Below, in pieces: positions 26,973-35,658 of a stretch of DNA of 64,000 nucleotides; position 1 is the first letter of the stretch, and each line of letters opens with the position of its first letter. The notes below the pieces were generated by a model, which was not told the DNA's origin, searched no databases, and saw nothing but the letters and a program-made list of their open reading frames with translations. This DNA is from Alkalibacterium gilvum. GTDB lineage: Bacteria; Bacillota; Bacilli; Lactobacillales; Carnobacteriaceae_A. The position numbers were made by a program, and so were the translations under genes. The DNA lies in the NCBI RefSeq assembly GCF_900109085.1, contig NZ_FNYW01000003.1, positions 1 through 64,000 on the forward strand, in the 5' to 3' direction.

Positions 26973-29192
26973 TTATTTAACTTTCTTTTTAAAGAAGTGA
27001 GCGGCTGAACCAAGGGATACACTTCCTAAACCAATGAGTCCAAATAACCAAGTTGTTGTCGCTGTTTTAGGGAGACGTTCGCCATCTTCATCTTCTTTTG
27101 TTGTTTTTTCAGTGTCTTCAGCTTTTGACTTGTCTTTATCTGTTGCTGTTTTATCTGTCTCTTTATCTTTGTCTTTGTCTGTCTCTGTATTATCTGTCTC
27201 TTTATCTTTATTTATCTCATTGTCTTTATCTTTGTCTGTTTCTTTGTCTTTGTCTGTTTCTTTATCTTTATCCTGATCCTTATCTGTTTCCTTGTCTTTA
27301 TCTGTTTCGTCATTACCATCCGGCTTCTCTGTCTCTTCATTTCCATTACCTGGTTTTTCCTCGTCTTCTATTAAACCATGTTTCTTCAAAACAGATTCTG
27401 GAATTTCACCATTTTCAATCATTTCAATTGCATTTAAAGCTTGGGAGTTGTAGCTTCTTCCATCTTCCGAAACAGGCAATTCAATATTTCCAGCATTAAC
27501 TTCACCAATAATATAGTCGCTTAATGCATGGTCAAGGTCTGCGCCAATGATTTCCCAGTTGTCATCGGTTGAAGGTTTGATTACCCCAGCATCTCTAATT
27601 GTATCAGCAATATAGGATCTGAGAGATTTTGGATCTGACTCGAAATAAGGTTTCTCAGTGATAAGCCCCATCGCTGAAAGCCCACCGTATCTATAGTTGT
27701 TAACTGCAAGTTTTACAACATCATCATCCTTAAGTGGCTTTCCTTTGAAAATAGGATCCACGATACGCTCGCCGATAGGTTTAGAAATATCTACCTTATA
27801 GTCAATACCTTGGAACATGTCATAATTGTAGCCTCTGATCTCTGGATCAAAACTTATTGTAACATCGCCTTCAGTATATTGATTATAATACTGGGCTGAC
27901 CATTCCATATATTTCTTAAGCTGCGCACCTGTCACTTCTACACCTACAAGCGTGTTTGGATATTTATAGATGTCAAAGATATCTGCATAAGTTAGATCGC
28001 CGGCTTTTAATGTTGAGTTGGGTCTGAACAAGGCAGCACCTGCAACGTCTGCTCCTGTGGCTTCCAGCTGCACCTCATTGATTAGGTCAATCACAGCTGT
28101 ATCCTGTAATTGCGCTTCAGGAATCCCTTTAACGCGCTGCTTCGGAGTGAAATCATCCGATGCTGTACCTATGACATCTTCTAAAAATCCGAGTGTCTTT
28201 TCATGGTATTCACTAGCATAGGTTTTCAACTCTTCAGAGGCTTCATATCCTTCTACTGAAATTAATTCTGTCGTGCTACTGTCTACTGTATACTCTTCGC
28301 CCTCTTTGGAGATATCCAAATCAAAACGAACCACTTGTGCCCCTGCATCATTTGCACCACCAACGGCGGCCCCGTTATAATTCTCATTTACAACTGAATG
28401 GCTATGTCCAACCATTAATGCCTTTATTTCCGGATAAGCTTCTAGAATTTTTTGAGCATCATCATTGATATAGCCTTCTGATTCTTCGTAGCCACCTGTG
28501 TAAGAAGAATGTGATGAAGCAATAATAACATCTGCTTTTTCATTCAATTCTTTCATAGGCCCTTCAGCCGCCTTTAAAAAGTCTTCAAAATATAGGTCTG
28601 TAACTTTAGGACCATCCCACTTTGGAATATTTGGGTTAGTAAATCCAATGATCCCTACTTTTATTCCATCAACTTCGACAATTGTATAAGGTTGAGCAAG
28701 ATAACTGTCATCATTTTTTAATTTAGCATTAGCGGCCAACATGGGGAACTCTGATTCTTCCATTATTTTATGAACCATATCTAAACCAAAGTTAAATTCA
28801 TGATTACCTAAAGTCATCGCATCGTATTCCATAAAATTCATCACATCAATGACTGGGTTGTCCAACATTAAATCAGTATTGTAAAGATCATCTGTAAGTA
28901 TTGTTCCTTGTATAGTATCCCCGTTATCAATAAGTAGTGTGTTTGGATTCTCAGCACGCACCTTTTCAATAACCGAATAAACTTTGGCCATCCCTATATC
29001 ATTAACTTCTTCCCCATTTTCGTAACTCCAGTTATAAATATTACCGTGTAAATCCGTAGTTCCTAAAATAGTGACTTGGGTATTGTCTTCCTCCGCATGA
29101 ACCTCATCAGTGAGTGCGAAAGAAAGTGATGACATCACAGTAACACAAGTAAGCAACCCTAATTTTCTTGCCAATCGATCCTTATTTATCAT
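26973..29192 (-). CDS. LPXTG-anchored 5'-nucleotidase / 2',3'-cyclic-nucleotide phosphodiesterase
   Basis: Cell-wall enzyme that would strip phosphate from extracellular nucleotides and cyclic nucleotides. 739 residues from ATG 29192 (TTGGAGGAAAAATAC upstream). Signal peptide with hydrophobic core at about 10-30; metallophosphatase motifs LGTTDLHGNI near 42, DNGDTIQGT near 87, LGNHEFNFG near 127, GHSHSV near 262; C-terminal nucleotidase domain from about 335 (NYRYGGLSAMG near 550). Then a long Asp/Lys/Glu/Thr stalk (about 620-700), sortase motif LPKTA, a membrane segment and a basic tail. A catabolite-repression-like site lies upstream. Closest family label: bifunctional CpdB-like nucleotidase. 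Narrow substrate is unknown. Confidence 0.9.
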   Translation of the reverse strand: MINKDRLARKLGLLTCVTVMSSLSFALTDEVHAEEDNTQVTILGTTDLHGNIYNWSYENGEEVNDIGMAKVYSVIEKVRAENPNTLLIDNGDTIQGTILTDDLYNTDLMLDNPVIDVMNFMEYDAMTLGNHEFNFGLDMVHKIMEESEFPMLAANAKLKNDDSYLAQPYTIVEVDGIKVGIIGFTNPNIPKWDGPKVTDLYFEDFLKAAEGPMKELNEKADVIIASSHSSYTGGYEESEGYINDDAQKILEAYPEIKALMVGHSHSVVNENYNGAAVGGANDAGAQVVRFDLDISKEGEEYTVDSSTTELISVEGYEASEELKTYASEYHEKTLGFLEDVIGTASDDFTPKQRVKGIPEAQLQDTAVIDLINEVQLEATGADVAGAALFRPNSTLKAGDLTYADIFDIYKYPNTLVGVEVTGAQLKKYMEWSAQYYNQYTEGDVTISFDPEIRGYNYDMFQGIDYKVDISKPIGERIVDPIFKGKPLKDDDVVKLAVNNYRYGGLSAMGLITEKPYFESDPKSLRSYIADTIRDAGVIKPSTDDNWEIIGADLDHALSDYIIGEVNAGNIELPVSEDGRSYNSQALNAIEMIENGEIPESVLKKHGLIEDEEKPGNGNEETEKPDGNDETDKDKETDKDQDKDKETDKDKETDKDKDNEINKDKETDNTETDKDKDKETDKTATDKDKSKAEDTEKTTKEDEDGERLPKTATTTWLFGLIGLGSVSLGSAAHFFKKKVK
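27076..27320 (-). repeat. Asp-Lys-rich stalk repeat inside the nucleotidase gene
   Basis: The coding sequence repeats short units such as DKDKETDKDK. At DNA level this is a low-complexity TTTGTC/TTTATC tract on the plus strand. It probably acts as a wall-spanning spacer and is prone to length variation. Confidence 0.8.
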
Positions 29193-29352
29193 GTATTTTT
29201 CCTCCAATATTATTCTATTTGCTGACCTTAAAAGAAAAACGTGCTCATTCTTATACTTGACTCGATGGCCCCACTCCTTTACTAGATTTATCAAGTTTGT
29301 TCGCTAGGCTCTTTTTACTGAAGCGCCCAAACTCCTATGATAAGTACTTTCA

Positions 29353-29358
29353 ATTATA
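29353..29358 (-). promoter_or_regulatory. Possible -10 of the nucleotidase gene
   Basis: Minus-strand TATAAT about 160 bases upstream of the start; -35 not convincing. Confidence 0.35.
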
Positions 29359-29376
29359 CATATAGACCACTTATAA

Positions 29377-29390
29377 AGTAAGCGTTTCCA
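29377..29390 (-). promoter_or_regulatory. Catabolite-responsive element (cre)-like site
   Basis: Minus-strand TGGAAACGCTTACT resembles the CcpA operator (TGWNANCGNTNWCA) with two mismatches. It lies 18 bases upstream of the TATAAT at 29353-29358, a position that would allow repression of the nucleotidase gene. No binding evidence. Confidence 0.45.
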
Positions 29391-29494
29391 TATAATGATT
29401 TGTGTATTCTCATAATGATACACCTTATATTAAGAGTCTCTAATGAAAGTCTTCACAAATAAAAAACTGTCCTATTTAATCTTTTCATCTATAA

Positions 29495-29534
29495 GAAAAA
29501 GCTGCTTCTCCTAAGTTAAAGAGAAACAGCTTTT
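29495..29534 (-). terminator. Terminator of the MATE exporter gene
   Basis: Minus strand: AAAAGCTGTTTCTC ... GAGAAGCAGCTTTTT (one G-T pair). Confidence 0.82.
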
Positions 29535-29540
29535 CTAAGT

Positions 29541-30914
29541 CTATAAACTATTTGTAATGATTGGCTCATCGGGTAGTGGTTCCACATATTTCTTGAAAAT
29601 AACGCGTAAGAAATACACACACAAGAGTGCTGAAACCAGTTCAGATACTGGGAATGACCACCAAATAGTGTCTACATTCCCTGTTAGTGAAAAGAGGTAG
29701 GCCAGTGGAATCAAAACGATCACTTGTCGGGTAAAGGATACGTATAAACCAAATGTTCCTTTCCCGAAGGCCTGGAATATGGTACTGACAATAATACTAA
29801 AGCCAGCAAACAAGAAACTAATACTGATGATGCGCATGGCTGGCACGCCAATCTCCAGCATCTCTGGTGATGCATTAAATAAATTTAATAGCGTGACAGG
29901 GAAAAATTGGAAAATAGCTAAGCAAATCAGCATAAATATCATCGCATAAATAATAGATAATCGGATGGCTTCCTTTATTCGTTCTTTATTACGTGCCCCG
30001 TAGTTAAACGCAACGATTGGTATCATTCCGTTATTTAACCCGAATATAGGCATGAATGCAAAACTTTGTAAACGGAAGTAAACTCCGAATACCGCAATCG
30101 CAGTCGGTGAAAATTTCAGTAGAATTTTATTCATTGAGAAAATCGTTACTGACGTAATAGCAATCATCATCGATGACGGAACACCAACGACGTAAATATC
30201 TTTGATCGTCTCTAAATGCGGACGGAAATTTTTGTACTGCAATTTAATTTCATCATTTTTATAATAATTTAATAGTACCCCAATTAAGGCGGCGACTGTT
30301 TGTCCAATAACAGTGGCTACAGCAGCACCGGTAACACCTAATGCTGGGAAACCGAACCAACCGAAAATGAAGAATGGGTCTAAAATGATATTGATAATCG
30401 CTCCAGAACCTTGTACCCACATGGAAAAGACTGATTTACCTGTTCCTTGTAAGAGTTTTTCAAAAATGACTTGCAAGAAAAGTCCTAGCGAAAAAATCAT
30501 GATGATGCGCATATAAGATTCACCTTGAGCTAGTATCTCAGGATTACTGGTCTGGCTTCTGAAAAAGAACGGCACAATCGTCAATCCTAAAATCAAGATC
30601 ACCAGGTAATGCAGTATCGATAAGAACACACCATTACTAGCTGCATTATTGGCCTTTTCATAATTATTTTCGCCCAATCTTCTTGAAAGAAGTGCGTTCA
30701 TCCCTACTCCTGTACCTACCTGAATCGCAATCATTAAATTTTGTACGGGAAAGGCTAGTGTTACAGCTGTCAACGCATTTTCACTCAATTGAGCAACGAA
30801 AATACTGTCCACTACATTATACAAAGATTGTACAATCATAGATAACATCATCGGTAGAGACATACTAATTAAAAGTTTATTGATGGGCATAACACCCATT
30901 TTATTTTGTTCCAT
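29541..30914 (-). CDS. MATE family multidrug exporter
   Basis: Cation-coupled efflux transporter of the multi-antimicrobial extrusion family, 457 residues with twelve membrane segments in two six-helix halves. N-terminal half starts ISMSLPMMLSMIVQSLYNVVDSIFVAQL, typical of MepA/DinF-like MATE proteins, and the second half repeats the pattern (VGVPSSMMIAITSVTIFSMN near 235). AAAGGACGTTAAAT precedes ATG. Monocistronic. Substrates cannot be predicted. Confidence 0.9.
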   Translation of the reverse strand: MEQNKMGVMPINKLLISMSLPMMLSMIVQSLYNVVDSIFVAQLSENALTAVTLAFPVQNLMIAIQVGTGVGMNALLSRRLGENNYEKANNAASNGVFLSILHYLVILILGLTIVPFFFRSQTSNPEILAQGESYMRIIMIFSLGLFLQVIFEKLLQGTGKSVFSMWVQGSGAIINIILDPFFIFGWFGFPALGVTGAAVATVIGQTVAALIGVLLNYYKNDEIKLQYKNFRPHLETIKDIYVVGVPSSMMIAITSVTIFSMNKILLKFSPTAIAVFGVYFRLQSFAFMPIFGLNNGMIPIVAFNYGARNKERIKEAIRLSIIYAMIFMLICLAIFQFFPVTLLNLFNASPEMLEIGVPAMRIISISFLFAGFSIIVSTIFQAFGKGTFGLYVSFTRQVIVLIPLAYLFSLTGNVDTIWWSFPVSELVSALLCVYFLRVIFKKYVEPLPDEPIITNSL

Positions 30915-31113
30915 ATTTAACGTCCTTTTCTATCTTTATTGATTTTAGTTCGTGTCTTTTTGTCCACTTAAAAACTAACTCTATCTATGATACGCGACAT
31001 TTATAAAAATTGCTAGGCACAAAACTCGAAATGTGTTCATTTTAGGTTTGAATTTACTTCTTATATCTAACAACCCTTATGCTGCAGCAAATAAGTACTT
31101 AGATCTTGAATGA

Positions 31114-31140
31114 TGAAAAAGAGAGATAGCCATCTCTCTT
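31114..31140 (-). terminator. Terminator downstream (minus strand) of array C
   Basis: Minus strand: AAGAGAGAT, loop GGCT, ATCTCTCTT, then a T run. No gene ends here. The nearest upstream gene on this strand (PilO-like) already has its own terminator at 31410-31457. Confidence 0.75.
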
Positions 31141-31180
31141 CCTTATTTTACTTTTGTTTAAAAGGTATTGGGCCATATCT

Positions 31181-31326
31181 ATCGAAAGTGCTTGCTCAGT
31201 TGATGCTTGGCGCTGAGTTCGACATTTGTGTTCAGAAAAGTGTTCACTCAGTTGGCGCTAGACGCTGAGTTCGACATTTGTGTTCAGAAAGTGTTCACTC
31301 AGTTGGTGCTTGGCGCTGAGTTCGAT
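31181..31326. repeat. Array C: 51-52-bp intergenic tandem repeat, three copies
   Basis: CTCAGTTG starts at 31195, 31247 and 31298, and TTCGAC (last copy TTCGAT) at 31218, 31270 and 31321: periods of 52 and 51. Each unit holds a CTCAG-N13-CTGAG inverted repeat directly before TTCGAC. The GTCGAA left half is not present except for an ATCGAA at 31181. Related to arrays A, B, D and E by period and the TTCGAC word, but diverged. It lies between two minus-strand terminators. Confidence 0.85.
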
Positions 31327-31409
31327 ATTTTACAGTTAAAATGAGAAATAAAACTGATTTACTCGTATACCTACGAGATAAGCACGCCCACTATAATGAT
31401 TTAAGTTAC

Positions 31410-31457
31410 AAAAAAGCAGGAGGTTTCGATTTCAGCAATCGAAGTCCTTCTGCTTTC
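31410..31457 (-). terminator. Terminator of the pilus operon
   Basis: Minus strand: long imperfect stem AAAGCAGAAGGACTTCGATT ... AATCGAAACCTCCTGCTTT, followed by T run. Confidence 0.85.
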
Positions 31458-31484
31458 ATTAAAATAGCTCTGAGGATCGTTTCC

Positions 31485-32033
31485 TTATTCAGATAGATCA
31501 TCGTAGTAAAATAATTCAAAGGTAAAAGTACCAGAATAGGTCGCTTCACCGTTTTTCTCATAAGAAAATGAGGTTAGGTTCCAAACGCGTTCTTCTGTCA
31601 TTAAGCGCTCAATGAGATTACGCAAACTTTTTGCTGAGTCACTCGTTACATCAGCTTGATACGTATTTTTCACAAAACCGTTTGGCACACCTTCTACTAA
31701 CTCATGATCCGAAAGCTGAGAAACGGTTGAAATGTTTACTTTCTCATTTCCAGCTAACTGCTCAAGTGTGACCATGGCTTTTTCTGTAGCATCATCTATG
31801 GGTAAATATGCCTTCGTTGTAGTATATTCTGACTCATATTCATTATATAAACCTTCATCTGGAGTATACTCAGAGAGCACAGCCTGCTGATTTTCAACCA
31901 AAGTAGATAAGGTCGCTGCTTCCTCTTTAACTGGCGAGACAAAATACTGATTACCATAGTAGAATAGTCCAATTAATATTGCGACCAGGGTCAACATAAT
32001 GAGAAGACTTTCTCTATTCCATTTTATTGTCAT
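31485..32033 (-). CDS. PilO-like type IV pilus assembly protein
   Basis: 182 residues: one membrane segment at about 10-28 (LLIMLTLVAILIGLFYYGNQ), coiled-coil-like periplasm-equivalent stretch (about 35-80), and a small ferredoxin-like C-terminal domain (TYQADVTSDSAKSLRNLIER), the plan of PilO. It would form the alignment complex with PilM and PilN at the membrane. Its ATG overlaps the pilN stop (ATGA), so translation is coupled. Last gene of the operon. Assigned mainly by position and architecture. Confidence 0.72.
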   Translation of the reverse strand: MTIKWNRESLLIMLTLVAILIGLFYYGNQYFVSPVKEEAATLSTLVENQQAVLSEYTPDEGLYNEYESEYTTTKAYLPIDDATEKAMVTLEQLAGNEKVNISTVSQLSDHELVEGVPNGFVKNTYQADVTSDSAKSLRNLIERLMTEERVWNLTSFSYEKNGEATYSGTFTFELFYYDDLSE

Positions 32034-32572
32034 TTTTTAGTCACCTCATGCAGACGCTCTCGATTTATATCAAGCGTTACTTCAAACAAATACTGGTTGT
32101 TATCATTTTGTTGATTTTCAAGTCTCAATAATTGCACGTTATCGATATATTCAACCTGATTGAAGCGATCAATGATAGATGAGGCTTCCTCTACATTAGT
32201 CTTTTCAAGTACCAATACCACTTGATCCGTTTCACTTAACTGGTAAGTTTGCACGCGTTCTTCTTCCTTTTGAATCAGCGCTGTCAAATCCTTGGCTACA
32301 TAACTCATTGGATATTGAGAAGTTAAAAGTGTTTCTTGTACTTCCCCTGCTTGCATCGTACGCTCATCGATTTGCTCGGTGCGACGTGATAAAGCGACAT
32401 CTGAAGCATTCGCTTGTACCCACTCTTTATCATCTTGAATTGATTCTGAATAATAAGAATGCGTGAAGAAAAAATAGATTCCCATGGCTAAAAAAAGAAT
32501 AAAGAAGACGCCTGCTACAATATAAGGAAGAATATTAACTTGTTTTTTTTCAAAGAAATTAATATTTATCAT
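32030..32572 (-). CDS. PilN-like type IV pilus assembly protein
   Basis: 180 residues. Begins MININFFEKK, matching the short cytoplasmic PilM-binding motif (INxxP/L-type) of PilN, followed by a membrane segment at about 15-36, a coiled coil (about 45-85) and a C-terminal fimbrial-assembly ferredoxin-like domain. The ATG follows the pilM stop with no gap, and GAGGTAAAG serves as ribosome site inside pilM. Confidence 0.75.
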   Translation of the reverse strand: MININFFEKKQVNILPYIVAGVFFILFLAMGIYFFFTHSYYSESIQDDKEWVQANASDVALSRRTEQIDERTMQAGEVQETLLTSQYPMSYVAKDLTALIQKEEERVQTYQLSETDQVVLVLEKTNVEEASSIIDRFNQVEYIDNVQLLRLENQQNDNNQYLFEVTLDINRERLHEVTKK

Positions 32573-33583
32573 CTACTTTACCTCTCTTTCCTCGTTCTTA
32601 GTCTCTCGCTTCGTTTTGCGTTTCACTTTAACATTGCCTTCTTTAAGAGACAGGCCATATAACGCACCAAAAGACTGACCAAGTGTATCAGGCAATTCAA
32701 GAAGTTGTACACTTGCTTCAAATCTATCTGAAAGATAACCTTTCACTTCTTCTAAATCGGGATAGTGACCCGTTAAAATAATCTGCTTGACACTCCCTTT
32801 ACCATCTAGAACACTGTATCGGTAAAAATCTAAGAAGCGTTCCAGACCATCTAATTGATCCTCAAGCATCATATCACGTTCATTTTCTGAACTTTTCCAA
32901 GTCCACTTTCCGTTGCTATCTATTTCCCAATTTCCAGCTATACGTTGAGAACGGGAATGTCGGTTAAAGGTAGGGGCATCATTATTGAAAACCATAATCG
33001 ATAGTTCAGATGGGTTCCATTCTAAAACTAAGGAATGATTCTTCTGATTTTGATCAATGAGGTTTTGCTTTTCAGCCACTCTATAAAAGCACAAGGCCGA
33101 AATATCAGCTACTACTGGCTTCAAAGAAACATTCTGTAAAATGGTTTGGTACTGCTTCACAAATTCTTTTGGATAAGCAATAATCACTACCCTCTGTCCA
33201 TCTTCATTCTTTTCGATAAGTTGAAAATCAAATATCGGATTATCAAAAGGCAAACGAATAGACTGATTGATATGTAGAGATAAATAGTCTTTTATCTCAG
33301 ATGGCGTTAGCTGCAGGGGTACGGTCTCTTCTCTCACCGCAACAAAATCATTGAGTAGAAGGAAATGCGCTTTAGCATTTTTCCACTTTTTTTCTTTCAC
33401 CAAAGCATCTAGGCGTGTTTCTAGTAAAGGAATATTAGTGATTTTCCCATCTTCTAGTATAGTTGTTTCAAAGACAATTTCATCTTTATCAATAATGGTA
33501 TGATTTTTTGGGTCCAGTGCCAAGTATCTTAAACTCTGATCTAGTAGTTGAAAATATATTAAAGGTTTAGAATCAAATAACAT
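32573..33583 (-). CDS. pilM: PilM-like type IV pilus assembly protein
   Basis: Cytoplasmic actin-like protein that anchors the PilN/PilO complex. 336 residues with the PilM pattern: N-terminal strand pair (LIYFQLLDQSLRYLALDP), VREETVPLQLTPSEIKDYLSLHI near 90, QRVVIIAYPKEFVKQYQTIL near 130, PVVADISALCFYR near 155 and the C-terminal ILTGHYPDLEEVKGYLSDRF near 275. Basic tail. CGGAGGAACTTACT precedes ATG. Length is close to typical PilM (about 350). Confidence 0.8.
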   Translation of the reverse strand: MLFDSKPLIYFQLLDQSLRYLALDPKNHTIIDKDEIVFETTILEDGKITNIPLLETRLDALVKEKKWKNAKAHFLLLNDFVAVREETVPLQLTPSEIKDYLSLHINQSIRLPFDNPIFDFQLIEKNEDGQRVVIIAYPKEFVKQYQTILQNVSLKPVVADISALCFYRVAEKQNLIDQNQKNHSLVLEWNPSELSIMVFNNDAPTFNRHSRSQRIAGNWEIDSNGKWTWKSSENERDMMLEDQLDGLERFLDFYRYSVLDGKGSVKQIILTGHYPDLEEVKGYLSDRFEASVQLLELPDTLGQSFGALYGLSLKEGNVKVKRKTKRETKNEEREVK

Positions 33584-33628
33584 AGTAAGTTCCTCCGGTA
33601 AAGAATTAATTAGAATACGGATTGTGAT

Positions 33629-34384
33629 TTAAAGAAAGAGATTCAAATACCATTGAATTAAGGCATCACCAAAGTAAAAAACGGTTAATGCAGATAGTCC
33701 AATAAATGGACCAAAAGGTATTTTTGCTTTACGTCCTAATTTTTTAATTTTGGCAAAAATGAGACCAAAAATCGCTCCATATAAAGTAGATAGAAAGAAT
33801 AAAAGCAAGAAATGACTCAAACCAAAGATAAAGCCAAAGAGTGTGTAATATTTCAAATCACCCATCCCCATGCCGCCTTTAGAAATTAAAATAATTAGGA
33901 AGACAAGGACCAAGGCAAAGCCAGCACCGATAAAGGAATCCCAAATAGGATCGAGTGGGTAAAACAAGCGGTAATTGACGAACAACAAACTGAAAAAGAG
34001 CAGTAAGCGATTCGGGATCCGACGATACACGATATCTGAAACAGTGACGGGAATAATCATAGCTATGAGTAAGAGGGCAAAAATAAAATCTGCATTAAAT
34101 CCTGTTATGTAATAAGTGAAGACAAATAAAAAGCCAGTGGCGAGTTCCATCGTTGGATACAGTAAAGAGATTTTAGATTTGCATTCTTTACATTTCCCTT
34201 TTTGAGCTATAAAAGACCAGACAGGAATAAGCTCAGACCAAGTAAGCGTCCGTTCACACGTATCACAATAAGAGCGCTTTTGTTTGAATAAAGTCTTATT
34301 GGGAACGCGCAAACCAACAACATTAAAAAACGATCCAAAAATTAAACCGTATAAGAAAAGAATAAGTAGCATTGAGACAGTCAT
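33629..34384 (-). CDS. pilD: Prepilin peptidase
   Basis: Membrane aspartic protease that cleaves and N-methylates type IV prepilins. 251 residues: N-terminal LFLYGLIFGSFFNVVGLRVP, the zinc-binding loop with CDTCERTL and CKECKSKI (about 39-68), first catalytic Asp in VTVSDIVYRRIPNRLL near 117, second in GGMGMGDLKYYTLFGF near 175. Seven to eight hydrophobic segments. Ribosome site AGGAGATTGACAAT; ATG overlaps the end of the PilX-like frame by 4 bases. Substrates are probably the two pilin-like proteins encoded directly upstream. Could be the ComC-equivalent as well. Confidence 0.88.
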   Translation of the reverse strand: MTVSMLLILFLYGLIFGSFFNVVGLRVPNKTLFKQKRSYCDTCERTLTWSELIPVWSFIAQKGKCKECKSKISLLYPTMELATGFLFVFTYYITGFNADFIFALLLIAMIIPVTVSDIVYRRIPNRLLLFFSLLFVNYRLFYPLDPIWDSFIGAGFALVLVFLIILISKGGMGMGDLKYYTLFGFIFGLSHFLLLFFLSTLYGAIFGLIFAKIKKLGRKAKIPFGPFIGLSALTVFYFGDALIQWYLNLFL

Positions 34385-35160
34385 ATTGTCAATCTCCTAT
34401 GTAGTAAGAAAGACCCCAGAAAAGGTAATGGTTTATCTCTTGTCTTTAAATTCTTTCTTTTAGCTACTCCGCCCTGAGTGACCTTATTGAATTTCCCATT
34501 CAAATTAGGATGAAGATAAACGGTGTCACTAAAGTTGAAATTTTTTGTAGATTTAAAGCCTGGTGGTCCTAAAGCATCCAAATGGATATCTCCAATTATA
34601 GTTGCCCCTTCATTTTTCACTTCAATGCCTTCTTTAGATAGTATTGCAGCATTTTGCGGAAAATTTATTATTTGACCTGTTTCTTGCTTTATCCAACTAA
34701 CTTCTACAGGTTTCTTCACTGTTCTTGTCTTGCCATCTACTTCACCTACTGAGGTGATAACATATTCTCTGGGATTAGCATTTGATACTTCCTTTACTGT
34801 AATTGTAGCGGTTGGTACCTCTCCTGACTGTTCTTCAAAAGTGTACCCTTCCCCGTTTATCGATTCTCTTACTCCCTTTACTCCATCTTCACCGTTAAAA
34901 AAAGAATTTTCAGGAAGGTTTTTATCGTAAACAGCCATAACTCCAGCTTTCATTTCTTCATAAGCCATGTTGGCGCCCGCTTCTGCTATGTAATAAGCAG
35001 AACTGTCATCACGCGTGTTATCCCCTAACTTAAAACTACCTATGGTTACAGCACCCAAAGAGGCTCCGAGGACAGATAAAACTAATAATGTCATTAGTGC
35101 AAGAATAAGGCCACTACCCTCTTCATTTTTAATATATGAACGTAAGTGTTTGAATGACAT
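34381..35160 (-). CDS. PilX-like minor pilin, possibly C-terminally altered
   Basis: 259 residues. The N-terminal NEEGSGLILALMTLLVLSVLG then AYYIAEAGANMAYEEM is the PilX N-terminal pattern of minor type IV pilins. The middle has Ig-like strands (TATITVKEVSNANPREYVI). The last 8 residues (LHRRLTI plus stop) translate the ribosome site of pilD, and firmicute PilX-like proteins are usually clearly longer, so a frameshift or deletion near the 3' end is possible. Alternatively it is a short natural version with ATGA coupling to pilD. Confidence 0.65.
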   Translation of the reverse strand: MSFKHLRSYIKNEEGSGLILALMTLLVLSVLGASLGAVTIGSFKLGDNTRDDSSAYYIAEAGANMAYEEMKAGVMAVYDKNLPENSFFNGEDGVKGVRESINGEGYTFEEQSGEVPTATITVKEVSNANPREYVITSVGEVDGKTRTVKKPVEVSWIKQETGQIINFPQNAAILSKEGIEVKNEGATIIGDIHLDALGPPGFKSTKNFNFSDTVYLHPNLNGKFNKVTQGGVAKRKNLKTRDKPLPFLGSFLLHRRLTI

Positions 35161-35163
35161 TGT

Positions 35164-35658
35164 TTACCTCCTAAAGTAAATAGTTGTCTGATAAGACTTG
35201 TCTTTTACTTGTGGTGAATTATTTTTTAGAATGATTTTGATATTATTATCGTTTTTTTCAAATTCCGCTGAACTGATCGCATCAACAAGAACTGTTCCAT
35301 TTTTTCTTAATTGATTTTTTGAATTTATATAAGTGAACGTTAATCCACTATTGGTCGTTATTTCTTTCCCATCTTCCACTTCCGTCACACTCACTGCACC
35401 TGCTTCTTCTTTTCTTAAATCTCGTGACATCACGGACAAGGCGTAGCTCATATCATTAGCTTGACTCGCTGATTGTGTCTGGTTAATGAATTGTTTTTGT
35501 CCAAATATATTGACTGAACCGGCAAGTAATATAACAATTGAAAGGATAGCTAAGGAAGCAAGTAATTCGATTAAAGTAATCCCCTTATCACTCTTCCACT
35601 GTATTTTATTATTTGTTTGTATCCTTTTCGAATGGCAAGCGTGTCTCCATTTTAGCAT
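35164..35658 (-). CDS. Type IV pilin-like protein, PilW/ComGF type
   Basis: 164 residues. A basic leader of about 26 residues ends at the prepilin site KG^ITLIELLASLAILSIVILL with Glu+5, followed by the hydrophobic pilin helix. The C-terminal part (YINSKNQLRKNGTVLVDAIS, TTIYFRR) resembles minor pilins of PilW/ComGF type. The only ATG is at 35658, inside the end of the upstream pilin gene, with GGGGATAAAGGAC in front. Minor pilin assigned by motif and position. Confidence 0.72.
   Translation of the reverse strand: MLKWRHACHSKRIQTNNKIQWKSDKGITLIELLASLAILSIVILLAGSVNIFGQKQFINQTQSASQANDMSYALSVMSRDLRKEEAGAVSVTEVEDGKEITTNSGLTFTYINSKNQLRKNGTVLVDAISSAEFEKNDNNIKIILKNNSPQVKDKSYQTTIYFRR

Noticed and set aside
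27034-27499. Plus-strand ORFs opposite the nucleotidase stalk
   Set aside because: Ser/Leu or Leu/Cys low-complexity shadows of the DK repeat.
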